Source: an uncultured Ruminococcus sp. (GTDB taxonomy: Bacteria; Bacillota; Clostridia; Oscillospirales; Acutalibacteraceae). Taken from it: a stretch of DNA of 34,833 bases. The stretch is taken from NCBI GenBank assembly GCA_902765625.1, contig CACXAO010000015.1, forward strand, positions 1 through 34,833, given 5' to 3'. The translations under genes and the position numbers were made by a program. The notes below the pieces were generated by a model. The model saw only the letters and a list, made by a program, of their open reading frames with translations, was not told the DNA's origin and made no database searches. Shown here piece after piece: positions 1 to 7,977 of this stretch. Positions within the stretch are counted from its first letter, which is position 1, and every line of letters begins with the position of its first letter.

Positions 1-1193
1 CTCCAGCAGAATCTCTTTTTGGTCGCTCTTTTTCTGTTCAAGCTCGGCGTTGAGCTGTCGGATTTTGCCCGTGACCGTGCTCTTTTTCTTCAGCCATTTC
101 CGAACCTCGTTGTCGATGTTTTCATAAAGCTGCGCCGCCTGTTCCTTGACATTGCTGATTTCACCGTAGATAATTTCGTCAAGCTCTGTCTCCCGTATGC
201 GGTGCGGAGGGCAGTTTTCCTTGCCGTAGCGGTGGTAGCCGTTGCAAACATACTCGATTCGCTCCACACCTTTCCATGTTCTTTTGACGGAGGTGAAGGT
301 AGAACCGCAGTCGCCGCACTCGAGCAAGCCTGCGTATCTGTGGCAAGGTCTGTTGGCACTCGCTCTGACATTTCCTCTTTTCTTCTGCTCCATCAGCAGC
401 TTTACCTGAAGGAATTTATCCTTTGAGATGATAGGCGTAACAAGATTTTCGTGAACATACTGTTCTTCTTTCGGAATGATTTTTCGGATTTGCGTGATTT
501 TGTTGTTGTATGTTTTGTGACAGGTCACCGTCCCGATGTAGAACTCGTTGAGCAGAATCCGCTTTACGCCTGTGTGATCCCATAGATAACGCGAGCCGAT
601 TTCCGGTTTGTTGCTGCCGAGGTGCCTGCCGTACACACACTTATGATAGTATGCGGGAGATTTTACACCGTCCTCATTTAAAATGCGGGCTATGGCAGAG
701 CAGCCATAACCCGCAAGATAGAGATCGAAGATACGGCGGACGATCTCCGCCTGTTCCTCAACAACAATGATTTCATTTGTGTTTTTGTCCTTGAAATAGC
801 CGATCGGCGGCGTGATGATCAGCCCTTGCTTTAGCTGATGACCAAGTCGTCGCTCTGGCGGCTTGTGTCGAGATTTTCCGTCGCCGAGATCACACGGATA
901 TCGTTGCGGCGGAGGTAGTCGATGAACACCGCCGTATCGGTTTTATGCCTGCCGAGGCGGGACATATCCTTTACAAGGACAGCGTCGATTGCCTTATACT
1001 CCACCTGTTTTTCGATTTCACGGATGCCGTCGCGGTCAAAGGTCATACCGCTGACGTTGTCGTCGAAGGACTCTCCGACGACCTCATAGCCCTGTTTGTT
1101 CGCGAACTCTCTGACGATTTTTCGCTGATTGTTCAGCGAATTCATCTCGTCATCGTCGTCGCGGGAGAGCCTTGCGTATAGCCATACTCTCAT
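1..1193 (-). pseudogene. Large serine recombinase, broken by an internal deletion and running off the left edge
   Basis: The gene starts at ATG 1193 behind an AGGAGG site. Its first 120 codons are a resolvase domain (YARLSRDDDD near residue 5, catalytic Ser at residue 10; the DMSRLGR motif follows) and end at TAA 831-833 just after SDDLVIS. Homology resumes in another frame at about 834 with ITPPIGYFKDKN, and runs to base 1 without a stop. It includes the recombinase domain, a zinc-ribbon (CGDCG, then C..YHRYGKENC) and a coiled coil. By comparison with the family, roughly 25-30 codons linking the catalytic domain to the recombinase domain are missing and the frame has shifted, so the protein should not be functional. 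In such elements this enzyme catalyses integration and excision. The C-terminal end lies outside the window. Bases 1-225 are repeated at 34304-34528. Confidence 0.88.
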
Positions 1194-1241
1194 TTTGTTA
1201 CCTCCTGTAATAGTTTTTTGAGTATAAAATAAGCCTGCCAA

Positions 1242-1406
1242 TCAAGCAGACTTCTCAACAATAATGGCGTCATCTTCATCTGGAAGCAGCGTATCGTCGA
1301 CGATATAATCCTTGATAACACTTCTGATGAAGTCGCTGAACTGTTCATCCGTTCCGACATATTTGAAATGAACGGAGCTGATTTTTGTTTGCTTTTCTAA
1401 TTTCAT
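1242..1406 (-). CDS. 54-residue acidic protein next to the recombinase
   Basis: A short ORF starts at ATG 1406, preceded by AAGGAG at good spacing. A longer reading from 1442 lacks a ribosome site, so the internal start is preferred. The protein starts MKLEKQTKISS and has an acidic C-terminal third (DDTLLPDEDDA). I do not recognise a domain. It lies between the relaxase and the recombinase, in the same direction, as small accessory ORFs often do in Firmicutes mobilizable elements. A role in element maintenance or excision is a guess from position only. Confidence 0.6.
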   Translation of the reverse strand: MKLEKQTKISSVHFKYVGTDEQFSDFIRSVIKDYIVDDTLLPDEDDAIIVEKSA

Positions 1407-1534
1407 AATGGTTTCTCCTTCCCACGGATGCTGTTGACACACACGTCAAGGTGCGGTCGTGTGCGCTTTGTTGAGCCAAACACTACCACACCTTTTTCGC
1501 AAAGTCCAGACAGAATCCGGATTTTTTATCTTTT

Positions 1535-2755
1535 TTATAGCGTCATTGTGAACCCTTCGTCCTCGTCATCATCATAATCTTCGTCCTCATAGTCATCCTC
1601 CTCGAAGACTTCTCGGAGAATTTCTTCTCGCTGACGGTCGATGATATCATCGTGATCCGGCTCTTGTGCGGATGCGTTCACTGATGAATCGGATACAGCG
1701 TCAGCCAATAAACTGATGCCTTTACCGAAAATTGTACCGAGCGCTTCACCGTTTTCTTCTGCTTCGATACGCTTACGGCGCTCGTCCGGGTCTTCGGAAT
1801 CGTTGTCAACGATTTTGGATACCGCTCCGGCAAGGCTGCTGACTCCGCTGCCAACATCGGAATAACTGTCGGAAACTCTACGGGTTTCTGCTTTCGCAAG
1901 CGCACGTTCTCTGAGATGCTGCTCATACAGCTCGCGCGAATCTTCCCATCCTGTTGGCTGTTTTTCATCTGAACCGCTGTCGGGAAACTCTCTTTGCAGA
2001 AGCTCACGCTCGATATTATCCTTGAGATATTTCTCGTCATGGAGCTTGATATCACGGCAGCTTTTGCCGTTGGAGCAGTGAAAAGTGAGATATTTTCTCT
2101 CGTCCTTCCATGTCATATGGTAGCCAAGGATGGACATAGAACGGATAAACTCGTCCTTGCTTCCGCTATATTCCATCGCTTTGTCAATGTCGTTCGCTAG
2201 TTTTTGCTTCCAGCTTTCTCCCTTCATCCTCGCGCGGTACTCTCTTGACGACATTCGTTTTCCGCCGCCCTCGTATGGCTTAAGAACGGAAAGTCCGTGA
2301 GCAATACAGATTTCGTCGCTGAGCTTTCGAAGATGTTTGAGTGTTGACGGCGATTGCCGGAGCTTCATTCCTGATTCAAAGCCGACAGAATTGATGACGA
2401 AGTGCGAATGAATATGATCGGCATCGCAGTGAGTCGTGACCAGAACCTCGTGACCAGGCCACGCTCTCTCGGCAAATTCAAGAGAAATATCGTGCGCCTG
2501 ATCGGGAGTAATCTTCTCTGTCGGTGCAAAGGATTGTGCGTAATGATAGAAGAACATACCGTTATCCTTTTCATACACCTTCTTCGTCGCCATGAATTCC
2601 CGGTAAGCATTCTCGCCGTCACAGTTGATTCCGCTGACCAACCTGCGCTTTGATTTGCTGTCAAAGGTTTTGTGCTCCTGCAAACAATAGTTGATAACCG
2701 CGCGCATGGCAGAAGGATTTTGTGTTCCTTCGTGGATAAACATCACTGTAGCCAC
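1535..2755 (-). CDS. mobA: MobA-type relaxase (MOB-P-like mobilization nuclease)
   Basis: This 406-residue protein would nick one strand at the origin of transfer and carry it to a recipient cell using a conjugation apparatus supplied by another element. The N-terminal 190 residues match the relaxase/mobilization-nuclease fold. Tyr23 in INYCLQEHKT is the likely catalytic tyrosine, and the metal-binding histidines lie in HCDADHIHSHF (His114, His116, His118). The middle section is basic. The last 90 residues are low-complexity and very acidic (DDYEDEDYDDDEDE), an unusual tail. It follows mobC with only two bases between, so the two are co-transcribed and probably form the relaxosome together. 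No coupling protein or mating-pair genes are seen in the window, so the element was mobilizable rather than self-transmissible as far as can be seen. Confidence 0.9.
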   Translation of the reverse strand: MATVMFIHEGTQNPSAMRAVINYCLQEHKTFDSKSKRRLVSGINCDGENAYREFMATKKVYEKDNGMFFYHYAQSFAPTEKITPDQAHDISLEFAERAWPGHEVLVTTHCDADHIHSHFVINSVGFESGMKLRQSPSTLKHLRKLSDEICIAHGLSVLKPYEGGGKRMSSREYRARMKGESWKQKLANDIDKAMEYSGSKDEFIRSMSILGYHMTWKDERKYLTFHCSNGKSCRDIKLHDEKYLKDNIERELLQREFPDSGSDEKQPTGWEDSRELYEQHLRERALAKAETRRVSDSYSDVGSGVSSLAGAVSKIVDNDSEDPDERRKRIEAEENGEALGTIFGKGISLLADAVSDSSVNASAQEPDHDDIIDRQREEILREVFEEDDYEDEDYDDDEDEGFTMTL

Positions 2756-2757
2756 GC

Positions 2758-3069
2758 TTAGTCACCTCCCGTCAAGCTGAGAATCGCGTCATAGATTATG
2801 CGTTGACCTTTGACAACCGAATCAAATTTCGGGAAGAAAAATCGCCGTGAATTTGCTTTCCGCGCGATTTGATTGAGGTTATTTCCGATGCGTTTCAGCT
2901 CGATAAGCACTTCGGATAGGTCGGTCACTGTGATTTCTGTGTTCCGTGAACACTCAATCAGGTAGTCGGTCAAGGTCATGTTCGCCTGCTTTGCTTTGGC
3001 GATAATCTCTTCCTTTTCTTCTGTCGTAAGACGAATTGATATAGTTTGATTTCGTTTTCTGTTTGCCAA
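2758..3069 (-). CDS. mobC: MobC-like relaxosome accessory protein, TTG start
   Basis: A 103-residue protein with a ribbon-helix-helix start (NQTISIRLTTEEKEEI) followed by the MobC signature (LSEVLIELKRIGNNLNQIARKAN), which places it in the MobC family that binds the origin of transfer and helps the relaxase open the DNA. The start is TTG at 3069, set by GGAGGT eight bases upstream. No in-frame ATG fits the ribosome site. It is directly followed by the relaxase gene. Confidence 0.88.
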   Translation of the reverse strand: MANRKRNQTISIRLTTEEKEEIIAKAKQANMTLTDYLIECSRNTEITVTDLSEVLIELKRIGNNLNQIARKANSRRFFFPKFDSVVKGQRIIYDAILSLTGGD

Positions 3070-3381
3070 ATAATTACCTCCATGTGAGTATTCAAAGTGG
3101 GTGCGGGCTTCTGCCCGCTTTTATGCGACCGGCGGACAGCCGGACGCTCTGCTTGCCTATGCACGGGCAAAAAACTGAGCCGTTTTTTCTCCAATAATAT
3201 GCGTATCCTGAAAATCCGGGCAACAGGAGCAACACTGAACCTCAACGCACTGTTCATCAGCTTTTTCAAAATATATCGGAGCGACAAAAATGCAACTTGC
3301 TGCGTGTTTGTCACCCCGACAGAAAAAGGAGAATCGCAGTGCTGACGACGCTTTTGAAACTCTGTCACCCGTGTCACCCGG
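3070..3381. other. Candidate origin-of-transfer / iteron region
   Basis: This 312-base gap sits directly upstream of mobC, where oriT of MobA/MobC systems usually lies. Seen directly: a GCGGGC-AGAA-GCCCGC hairpin at about 3104-3120 (minus-strand reading), a CCGGC...GCCGG hairpin just beyond it, and three copies of TGTCACCC (3309-3316, 3363-3370, 3372-3378 with a short end). There is also GTATCCTGA near 3202-3210, resembling the IncP-type nick consensus YATCCTGY except for the last base. No convincing gene is present. Function is inferred from position. Confidence 0.4.
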
Positions 3382-5169
3382 TTATTCACACAACTCCGCG
3401 ACCGCGTCAGCCTTACTTTTTATCAGGCAAATAAAGCGAAGCGTTTTATCGCCTATGCGGATTGACTTTGTATTCTTGCCCTTGTCGCACACGGTCAGAC
3501 CTTCCTCGGCAAGCGCCTTTATCAATCCGTTTTTGGAAATCGAAAACGTTTCTTCCTGCTCGCTGCATAACCGCTTCACTTGCTTATGAGCAATATCGGC
3601 GTTGAGATAAAAATTTTCATCATCCTGATAACCGATATAATTCAGCGGTTTGAAATCGGCAGGATTATTTCTGTCCAGCAACACAGCTTGTCCGCTCTCA
3701 ATAAGCGAGTAGAGCTTCTGGATAAACTTGTGAGTAGGCTTGTCGTTTTCAATGCTCGCGCTCTGTTTCTTCGCAAGCTCATACAGACAATCTCTGCACC
3801 GAACGAATGTCGACCGACAATCTTCTTCGGAGATGACTTCATAGGACAGCAGAAAAGATAAAAAGTATTCCATCCCGATCATCAGCCAAGCGTATATCTC
3901 CGGCACCCTGCCGTGACATTGAATCCTCGAATAAATGAACTCGTTTCGGTAATTGCGAAAGCTGTTTTTCAATTGGTTGACGAACATCTGCTCTGTACTC
4001 TTGTCTTTCAAAAACCGCTCTTTTATCCATTCTGTGTACGCCAACATACAACTGCGGAGAGTACCGCTCTCTGCCTCACGCTGAAATTTGGAAAGATTAT
4101 TCAGATCGATCATCCCGTCGCGCAGCTCCAAGCAAAAGTATCTTGCCGTACCGCTCTCGCCGATGTCGGGAGCCTGCTCTGCAGTGATGATCGCGTTTCC
4201 CTGCGGTGGGCGCGATTCCATAGGAGTGGAATCCGATTTTAACCTTCCTCTGCCGATGCGGTCACCGTAGCCACGCATAATCAGCTGCGCTGTTTCTGTC
4301 AGCTTGTTGACTTCCTTCCTGCCGCTCGGGTGGAAGTCATCAATGCAGGTCAGAACATCCTTCAGAGAAAATGCGTTGTACATAATGCTGTTCGCCGTAT
4401 CGCGGAAAGAGAGCGGCAGATCAGAACCGGTGAACCTTCCGAAGAACGAAAGAAACAACGCCGAGAGCGTGCTCTTGCACGTTCCTGTTTTGCCGAGCAT
4501 ACAGAGGACGAACTTCGGTTCGCAGTTGGCTCGATGAAGAAACTCATTCAACGGCGTTAAGAATGTGTACGCGAGCAAAGGTAATATGATTTCATCAGGT
4601 GCAAATGGAAAAAAGCTCGTCATAAAAAATGAGCTTGACAAATCCGAAACCGACCAGCTCTCCGCTTTTTCGTAGCGACTGAGTTTCCCTTTAAGGCTAA
4701 CATCGAACTTGCCGTCATTCGGCAAAAGATATTCCCAATGATTATCTATCAGCTTCCAACCGGTAACATGATAGATTTGGATTCTCTCTGCATTTTCCGC
4801 TGTCTGCTGAATAGCGTGACGGACGTATTCCTTGACGCTTCTCTCGGGTTCAAGAACACAGTCCGCACCCCAGCGCTCTATCAACCAGTTGAAGTTTCCG
4901 AGTTCTGCACCTGTCACATCAGTCTCCGGCAGCACTCTGCCGCTCGAATGAATGCCACCTAAACGAAGCACCGTCTTTACTTCCACACCGTCATCTACGC
5001 TGACCTCGCTGACGATATACGGTAGAAAGTTACAGAGCTTCTTTGTGATTGTTCCGCTTTTGTTGGTTATCTCTTTGTAGAGGCAACCGTCTACCACCTT
5101 GTACGGCAACGGATACTGTACAAGGTTGTCTTGTTTGCTGTCTATAACAGCGATTTCTTTTTGCTTCAA
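3382..5169 (-). CDS. DUF927-type P-loop ATPase/helicase of a mobile element
   Basis: A protein of about 595 residues with a Walker A motif (LGKTGTCKST, near residues 225-234) and a Walker B-like LTCIDDFH about 45 residues later, as in the DUF927 superfamily of primase-associated helicases found in mobile elements. It probably acts in replication of the excised element. The open frame extends to a TTG at 5184, but GGGAGGT lies inside that extension, and a second TTG at 5169 stands eight bases after it, so 5169 is the better start. This matches the TTG start of mobC. Two hairpins lie in the upstream gap. Confidence 0.72.
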   Translation of the reverse strand: MKQKEIAVIDSKQDNLVQYPLPYKVVDGCLYKEITNKSGTITKKLCNFLPYIVSEVSVDDGVEVKTVLRLGGIHSSGRVLPETDVTGAELGNFNWLIERWGADCVLEPERSVKEYVRHAIQQTAENAERIQIYHVTGWKLIDNHWEYLLPNDGKFDVSLKGKLSRYEKAESWSVSDLSSSFFMTSFFPFAPDEIILPLLAYTFLTPLNEFLHRANCEPKFVLCMLGKTGTCKSTLSALFLSFFGRFTGSDLPLSFRDTANSIMYNAFSLKDVLTCIDDFHPSGRKEVNKLTETAQLIMRGYGDRIGRGRLKSDSTPMESRPPQGNAIITAEQAPDIGESGTARYFCLELRDGMIDLNNLSKFQREAESGTLRSCMLAYTEWIKERFLKDKSTEQMFVNQLKNSFRNYRNEFIYSRIQCHGRVPEIYAWLMIGMEYFLSFLLSYEVISEEDCRSTFVRCRDCLYELAKKQSASIENDKPTHKFIQKLYSLIESGQAVLLDRNNPADFKPLNYIGYQDDENFYLNADIAHKQVKRLCSEQEETFSISKNGLIKALAEEGLTVCDKGKNTKSIRIGDKTLRFICLIKSKADAVAELCE

Positions 5170-5194
5170 AATTTTACCTCCCAATAATTTTGAA

Positions 5195-5291
5195 CACGAA
5201 AACTCCCAATTAAAAAAGTGGGAGTAGTGTTCATATTTGTGAAAAGGATAGTTCAGCCTTACACCGGTACTCGGCTGGGCTATCCTTTCAC
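5195..5291. other. Pair of strong hairpins upstream of the ATPase gene
   Basis: The intergenic DNA has CTCCCA/TGGGAG arms around an AT loop near 5202-5225. A longer hairpin follows with perfect nine-base arms AAAGGATAG (5243-5251) and CTATCCTTT (5280-5288), and inside them AGCC/GGCT. Read on the minus strand they lie in the untranslated leader of the DUF927-type gene. They could be a replication origin structure or a leader attenuator. There is no T-run beside them to make an ordinary terminator. Confidence 0.5.
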
Positions 5292-5393
5292 TCTATCAAT
5301 GTTAAATTATCAAAATTTCCCGTATTTTCCCGTGAAGGGTTCAAACCGTTTCCTGATTTTTGTGAATTTTAGAACGATTGTTTTAATTTTCTA

Positions 5394-5422
5394 TTGAATT
5401 ATCCGAACACATGTGCTATAAT
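5394..5422 (+). promoter_or_regulatory. Sigma-A promoter of the 5444 operon
   Basis: TTGAAT at 5394-5399 and TATAAT at 5417-5422 are separated by 17 bases. The start codon follows 21 bases later behind GAGGTGA. This promoter is divergent from the ATPase-mob operon. Confidence 0.8.
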
Positions 5423-5443
5423 CATATCGTGAGGTGAGAACGA

Positions 5444-6595
5444 ATGTTTGAGAGTGATATTGAGGAAAAAGTTCAGAATATCAATCTGTTTGAGTTTGTC
5501 TATAAAAAAGATAGTTTTGTGTTAGGCGGAAAAGAGTATCCTGTCGGCTACACAAGCTTTCTTGCCATTAAAAGCGAGTGCCGTTTTATTGACGAAAAAC
5601 TTTTCAAGGCGCTGCTCGATATTCACGACGAGCTGCTCGACGATTTCACTCGGGAAAACTTAGATTATTATCACAAAGGTATTGTTTATGTGCTCAATTC
5701 ATTAAAAGATAATCCGATGTTTACGCTTCTGGGCGTTGAAAACGTTAAGGATAAGATTGCTCGTCTGTTTTCCGATGAAAAAAAGAAGCATTATCTTGCC
5801 ATTTGTGATTTTCGGGAACACGGAATAGACTTATCTACAACAGAAAAAGCGGACTATGCCGACGAGGTGATGCACTCTCTCAATGATTTCCTCACGGCAA
5901 TGGCAATCGGAAGAATTATCTATAATTCTGTATTGGAGCTAAAACATTACGCCGCTCTGGTTTTCCAAATAACACATCGTATCGTGGAACGCGGCGCGAG
6001 AAACAAAAGTCAGTTGGCTGACGCGTTCGGCGCGTTTCTCTCCGATGAATATATGCAGTTTATCTTCCACACCGATTCGCAGCCGTTTCGCACAAGAGCG
6101 TCTGTTATGCCGGTGATTGAGAATGTGAACGGAGATAATTTCATTTTTCGGAAGGTTTATTACAATAATCTCAAAGACTTTTTTTACACCGATTTGTTTG
6201 AGGGATTTATTCACGGTCACTATCTTTGGCGGTGTGATATTTGTGATGACTATCTCTTTATGACGACTGCGCACCGGCAATTATATTGCGGCAAAGTCAA
6301 TCCGAAATACGGTGTGCCTTGCTCGTATGTGGCTAAACATCCCGAAGTGACAAAGCGAAAAATGGAGAAGCAGAAGAAAACCGACAGTCCCTATTATCTG
6401 CTTTGGAAGAAACGTAACGATTGGATCAGAAAAAACAAAAGCCTCGGCAAATACGATGAAGCCGTATCTGCCAAGGCTAAGGAATATATTGATGATCGTT
6501 TTGAAGAAGCGCGGCTCGATTTTGAGTATGCGGAGACTCAATACGAAAAGGATATGGAAAAAGAAGTGATTTATAAATCAGCTATGGAGATGTGA
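5444..6595 (+). CDS. DUF6076-like zinc-finger protein of the mobile element
   Basis: A 383-residue protein with no signal peptide or TM segment. Residues about 265-300 carry a probable zinc site: CDIC, then YCG 14 residues on, then a fourth Cys in GVPCSY. The C-terminal third is highly charged and helical. The layout resembles DUF6076 proteins found in Clostridia integrative elements, and the finger is reminiscent of CGNR-type DNA-binding fingers. It starts at ATG 5444 with a good ribosome site and its own promoter, and is followed one base later by the sigma-like gene. The two are probably translated together. A regulatory role is inferred, not shown. Confidence 0.6.
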   Translation: MFESDIEEKVQNINLFEFVYKKDSFVLGGKEYPVGYTSFLAIKSECRFIDEKLFKALLDIHDELLDDFTRENLDYYHKGIVYVLNSLKDNPMFTLLGVENVKDKIARLFSDEKKKHYLAICDFREHGIDLSTTEKADYADEVMHSLNDFLTAMAIGRIIYNSVLELKHYAALVFQITHRIVERGARNKSQLADAFGAFLSDEYMQFIFHTDSQPFRTRASVMPVIENVNGDNFIFRKVYYNNLKDFFYTDLFEGFIHGHYLWRCDICDDYLFMTTAHRQLYCGKVNPKYGVPCSYVAKHPEVTKRKMEKQKKTDSPYYLLWKKRNDWIRKNKSLGKYDEAVSAKAKEYIDDRFEEARLDFEYAETQYEKDMEKEVIYKSAMEM

Positions 6596-6596
6596 G

Positions 6597-7397
6597 ATGT
6601 ATGAGTTAGATTATGTTCCTGAGAAATTAGATTGGAATGTGTATTTTGCGAGGTACAGGGAGAACGGTGAAATCAAGTATTACAATGAATTTCTTCATTT
6701 CTATGAGCCCGTGTTAGAGCGTAAGGCGAGAAGGTTTATCGCGAAATATGAATTGGAGGAAAACCGGATTGATGATTTGAAGCAAATCTTTTCTGCGCTG
6801 TTGTGGGAAGAATTGCAGAGCTATGATTCGGAGCTTCCTCTGTTACAGCTGATAAAATTCAAGGTTTTTGACGCGTGGCATGAGTATGTGAGGATCAACT
6901 GCGGCAACTATCAGCTAAAAAATAAACATCAGTATCTTCTGTTGAGAAAAACCGCGCTGTTGTATTATCGGAAGAACAACGGCGAGAAAACACCGGCGGA
7001 AATCATTTCCGAAATAGCGGAGGAATTGAAGCTGACGAAAGATGTGGTTTCAAAGTATCTGAACGCTGCGGCGACATTCAAGCCAAAGTACAACGCGGAT
7101 TTTTACTGCGAAGATGACGACGGCGAATATTACGCGCCGATTGCGGGAAATCTGTCAACCGAGGATTTGTTTTTCAAAACTGACCGTCAGAAAAAGCTGT
7201 TGAAAGCACTCGAAAGAATGATGCCCACCACGCGCAGGCTGATAGAATATGTCTACGGAATTTGTCCCGATTGCTTGGGTGACAAGGGAAAAATGACGAT
7301 CGGAGAAGCGGCGCTGCGGCTCGATCTGACGGAAAGCGGCGCGGAAAAAAAGCTGAAAAGAGCGCTGAATAGCTTAAGAGAAAAATTGCAGGAATGA
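6597..7397 (+). CDS. Sigma-70-like RNA polymerase factor of the mobile element
   Basis: A 266-residue protein. The first 100 residues are helical and aromatic-rich (DWNVYFARYRENGEIKYY; KFKVFDAWHEYVR) like sigma region 2. The last 60 contain a helix-turn-helix like region 4 (MTIGEAALRLDLTESGAEKK). Between them is a segment resembling region 3 (PAEIISEIAEELKLTKDVV). It is best read as an extracytoplasmic-type sigma factor or sigma-like regulator, which in such elements may switch on mob and replication genes. It is one base from the preceding gene and ends at a strong terminator. Function is family-level inference. Confidence 0.6.
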   Translation: MYELDYVPEKLDWNVYFARYRENGEIKYYNEFLHFYEPVLERKARRFIAKYELEENRIDDLKQIFSALLWEELQSYDSELPLLQLIKFKVFDAWHEYVRINCGNYQLKNKHQYLLLRKTALLYYRKNNGEKTPAEIISEIAEELKLTKDVVSKYLNAAATFKPKYNADFYCEDDDGEYYAPIAGNLSTEDLFFKTDRQKKLLKALERMMPTTRRLIEYVYGICPDCLGDKGKMTIGEAALRLDLTESGAEKKLKRALNSLREKLQE

Positions 7398-7398
7398 A

Positions 7399-7430
7399 GG
7401 CTGTGGAGCAGTTGACCCACAGCCTTTATT
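7399..7430 (+). terminator. Intrinsic terminator after the sigma-like gene
   Basis: GGCTGTGG (7399-7406) pairs with CCACAGCC (7417-7424), followed by TTTATTT. The stop codon of the sigma-like gene overlaps the region just before it. Confidence 0.85.
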
Positions 7431-7501
7431 TCTGCCCATAAACGCCGACAAAGCGCCTGTGTGGGGTTTGTTCGGCGAGGTCGGGTATCACTCCGTATTT
7501 T

Positions 7502-7688
7502 TCATTTCGCGCGACACAGGGCGAAACAGGGCGCGTCAGGTTTTGTCGCTAATAGGGCTGTCAAAAGCCTGACAACCAAAGAAAAGCCCCGGCAAAACGC
7601 ATCGCGTTCGCCGAGGCATTGAAGCTCTGTATGGTTGTCTTTGATTATCTGAAGAATTTCCTTTTTCTGCTCGGTCAGTGTCGCGGAC
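7502..7688 (-). pseudogene. C-terminal fragment of a DUF6809-like protein
   Basis: On the minus strand the frame reads TLTEQKKEILQIIKDNHTEL, then GERDAFCRGFSLVVRLLTAL, stopping at TGA 7502-7504. This is the C-terminal pattern of the small DUF6809 proteins found in Firmicutes mobile elements (TEEQ..., then FxxGFxLG...). No start codon or N-terminal half is present. The frame is lost where it meets the IS200 remnant near 7690. Stretch 7431-7501 shows no gene. Confidence 0.5.
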
Positions 7689-7707
7689 AGTTAATTTTCG
7701 TGACGGT

Positions 7708-7905
7708 CTACCAGTTGTGCTGACACCTGTACGTTGAGTGTGCTGTGTGCTTTATCTCGTTCCTTTCTGTGTTTACTCTATTTTCCATTTTTTGAAAATC
7801 CTCCTTGTATTTTACGTAATGCGTCGCCAAACACACCACTATTATACTCGGAGGTTTTCTTTTGCTAAAGCTTTTTTATTCTCCCCCAGTTGAACTGGGG
7901 GTTTA
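7708..7905 (-). mobile_element. Left-end remnant of an IS200/IS605-family element with truncated tnpA
   Basis: Reading the minus strand, the piece has a hairpin CCCCCAGTT-GA-ACTGGGGG (7883-7901), the sort found at IS200/IS605 left ends. Next come a TATAAT-like box (7841-7846), AAGGAGG (7800-7806) and an ATG at 7788. The peptide starts MENRVNTERN and continues KHTAHSTYRCQ, which matches the start of IS200 TnpA transposases. It then ends at TAG 7708-7710 after 26 residues, before the HUH histidines and the catalytic tyrosine. The right end is absent, so this copy cannot transpose unaided. Confidence 0.75.
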
Positions 7906-7933
7906 TTTCCACGCCTAAAGGCAATCGAAAGCA

Positions 7934-7967
7934 ATCGCCCACACCTGAAAACACAGGTGTGGGCGAT
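7934..7967 (-). terminator. Hairpin at the end of the T7SS gene cluster
   Basis: A perfect 14-base stem (ATCGCCCACACCTG, 7934-7947, with its complement at 7954-7967) and a six-base loop begin 11 bases beyond the stop of the giant surface protein gene. On the minus strand the following bases are TTGCTTTC, a weak T-run, so it may also act as a 3' stability element. Confidence 0.65.
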
Positions 7968-7977
7968 AACAATGGTT

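Noticed and set aside
90-640. Small frames at 90-371 and 416-640 on the minus strand
   Set aside because: They are out-of-frame readings of the broken recombinase; the true frame runs through to base 1.
1434-1449. TTGAC/GTCAA palindrome before the 54-residue gene
   Set aside because: Only five-base arms; too short to support as an operator.
7442-7560. A 40-codon minus frame after the DUF6809 fragment (ends FVGVYGQK)
   Set aside because: It has no start codon or ribosome site. It overlaps the DUF6809 tail in another frame.
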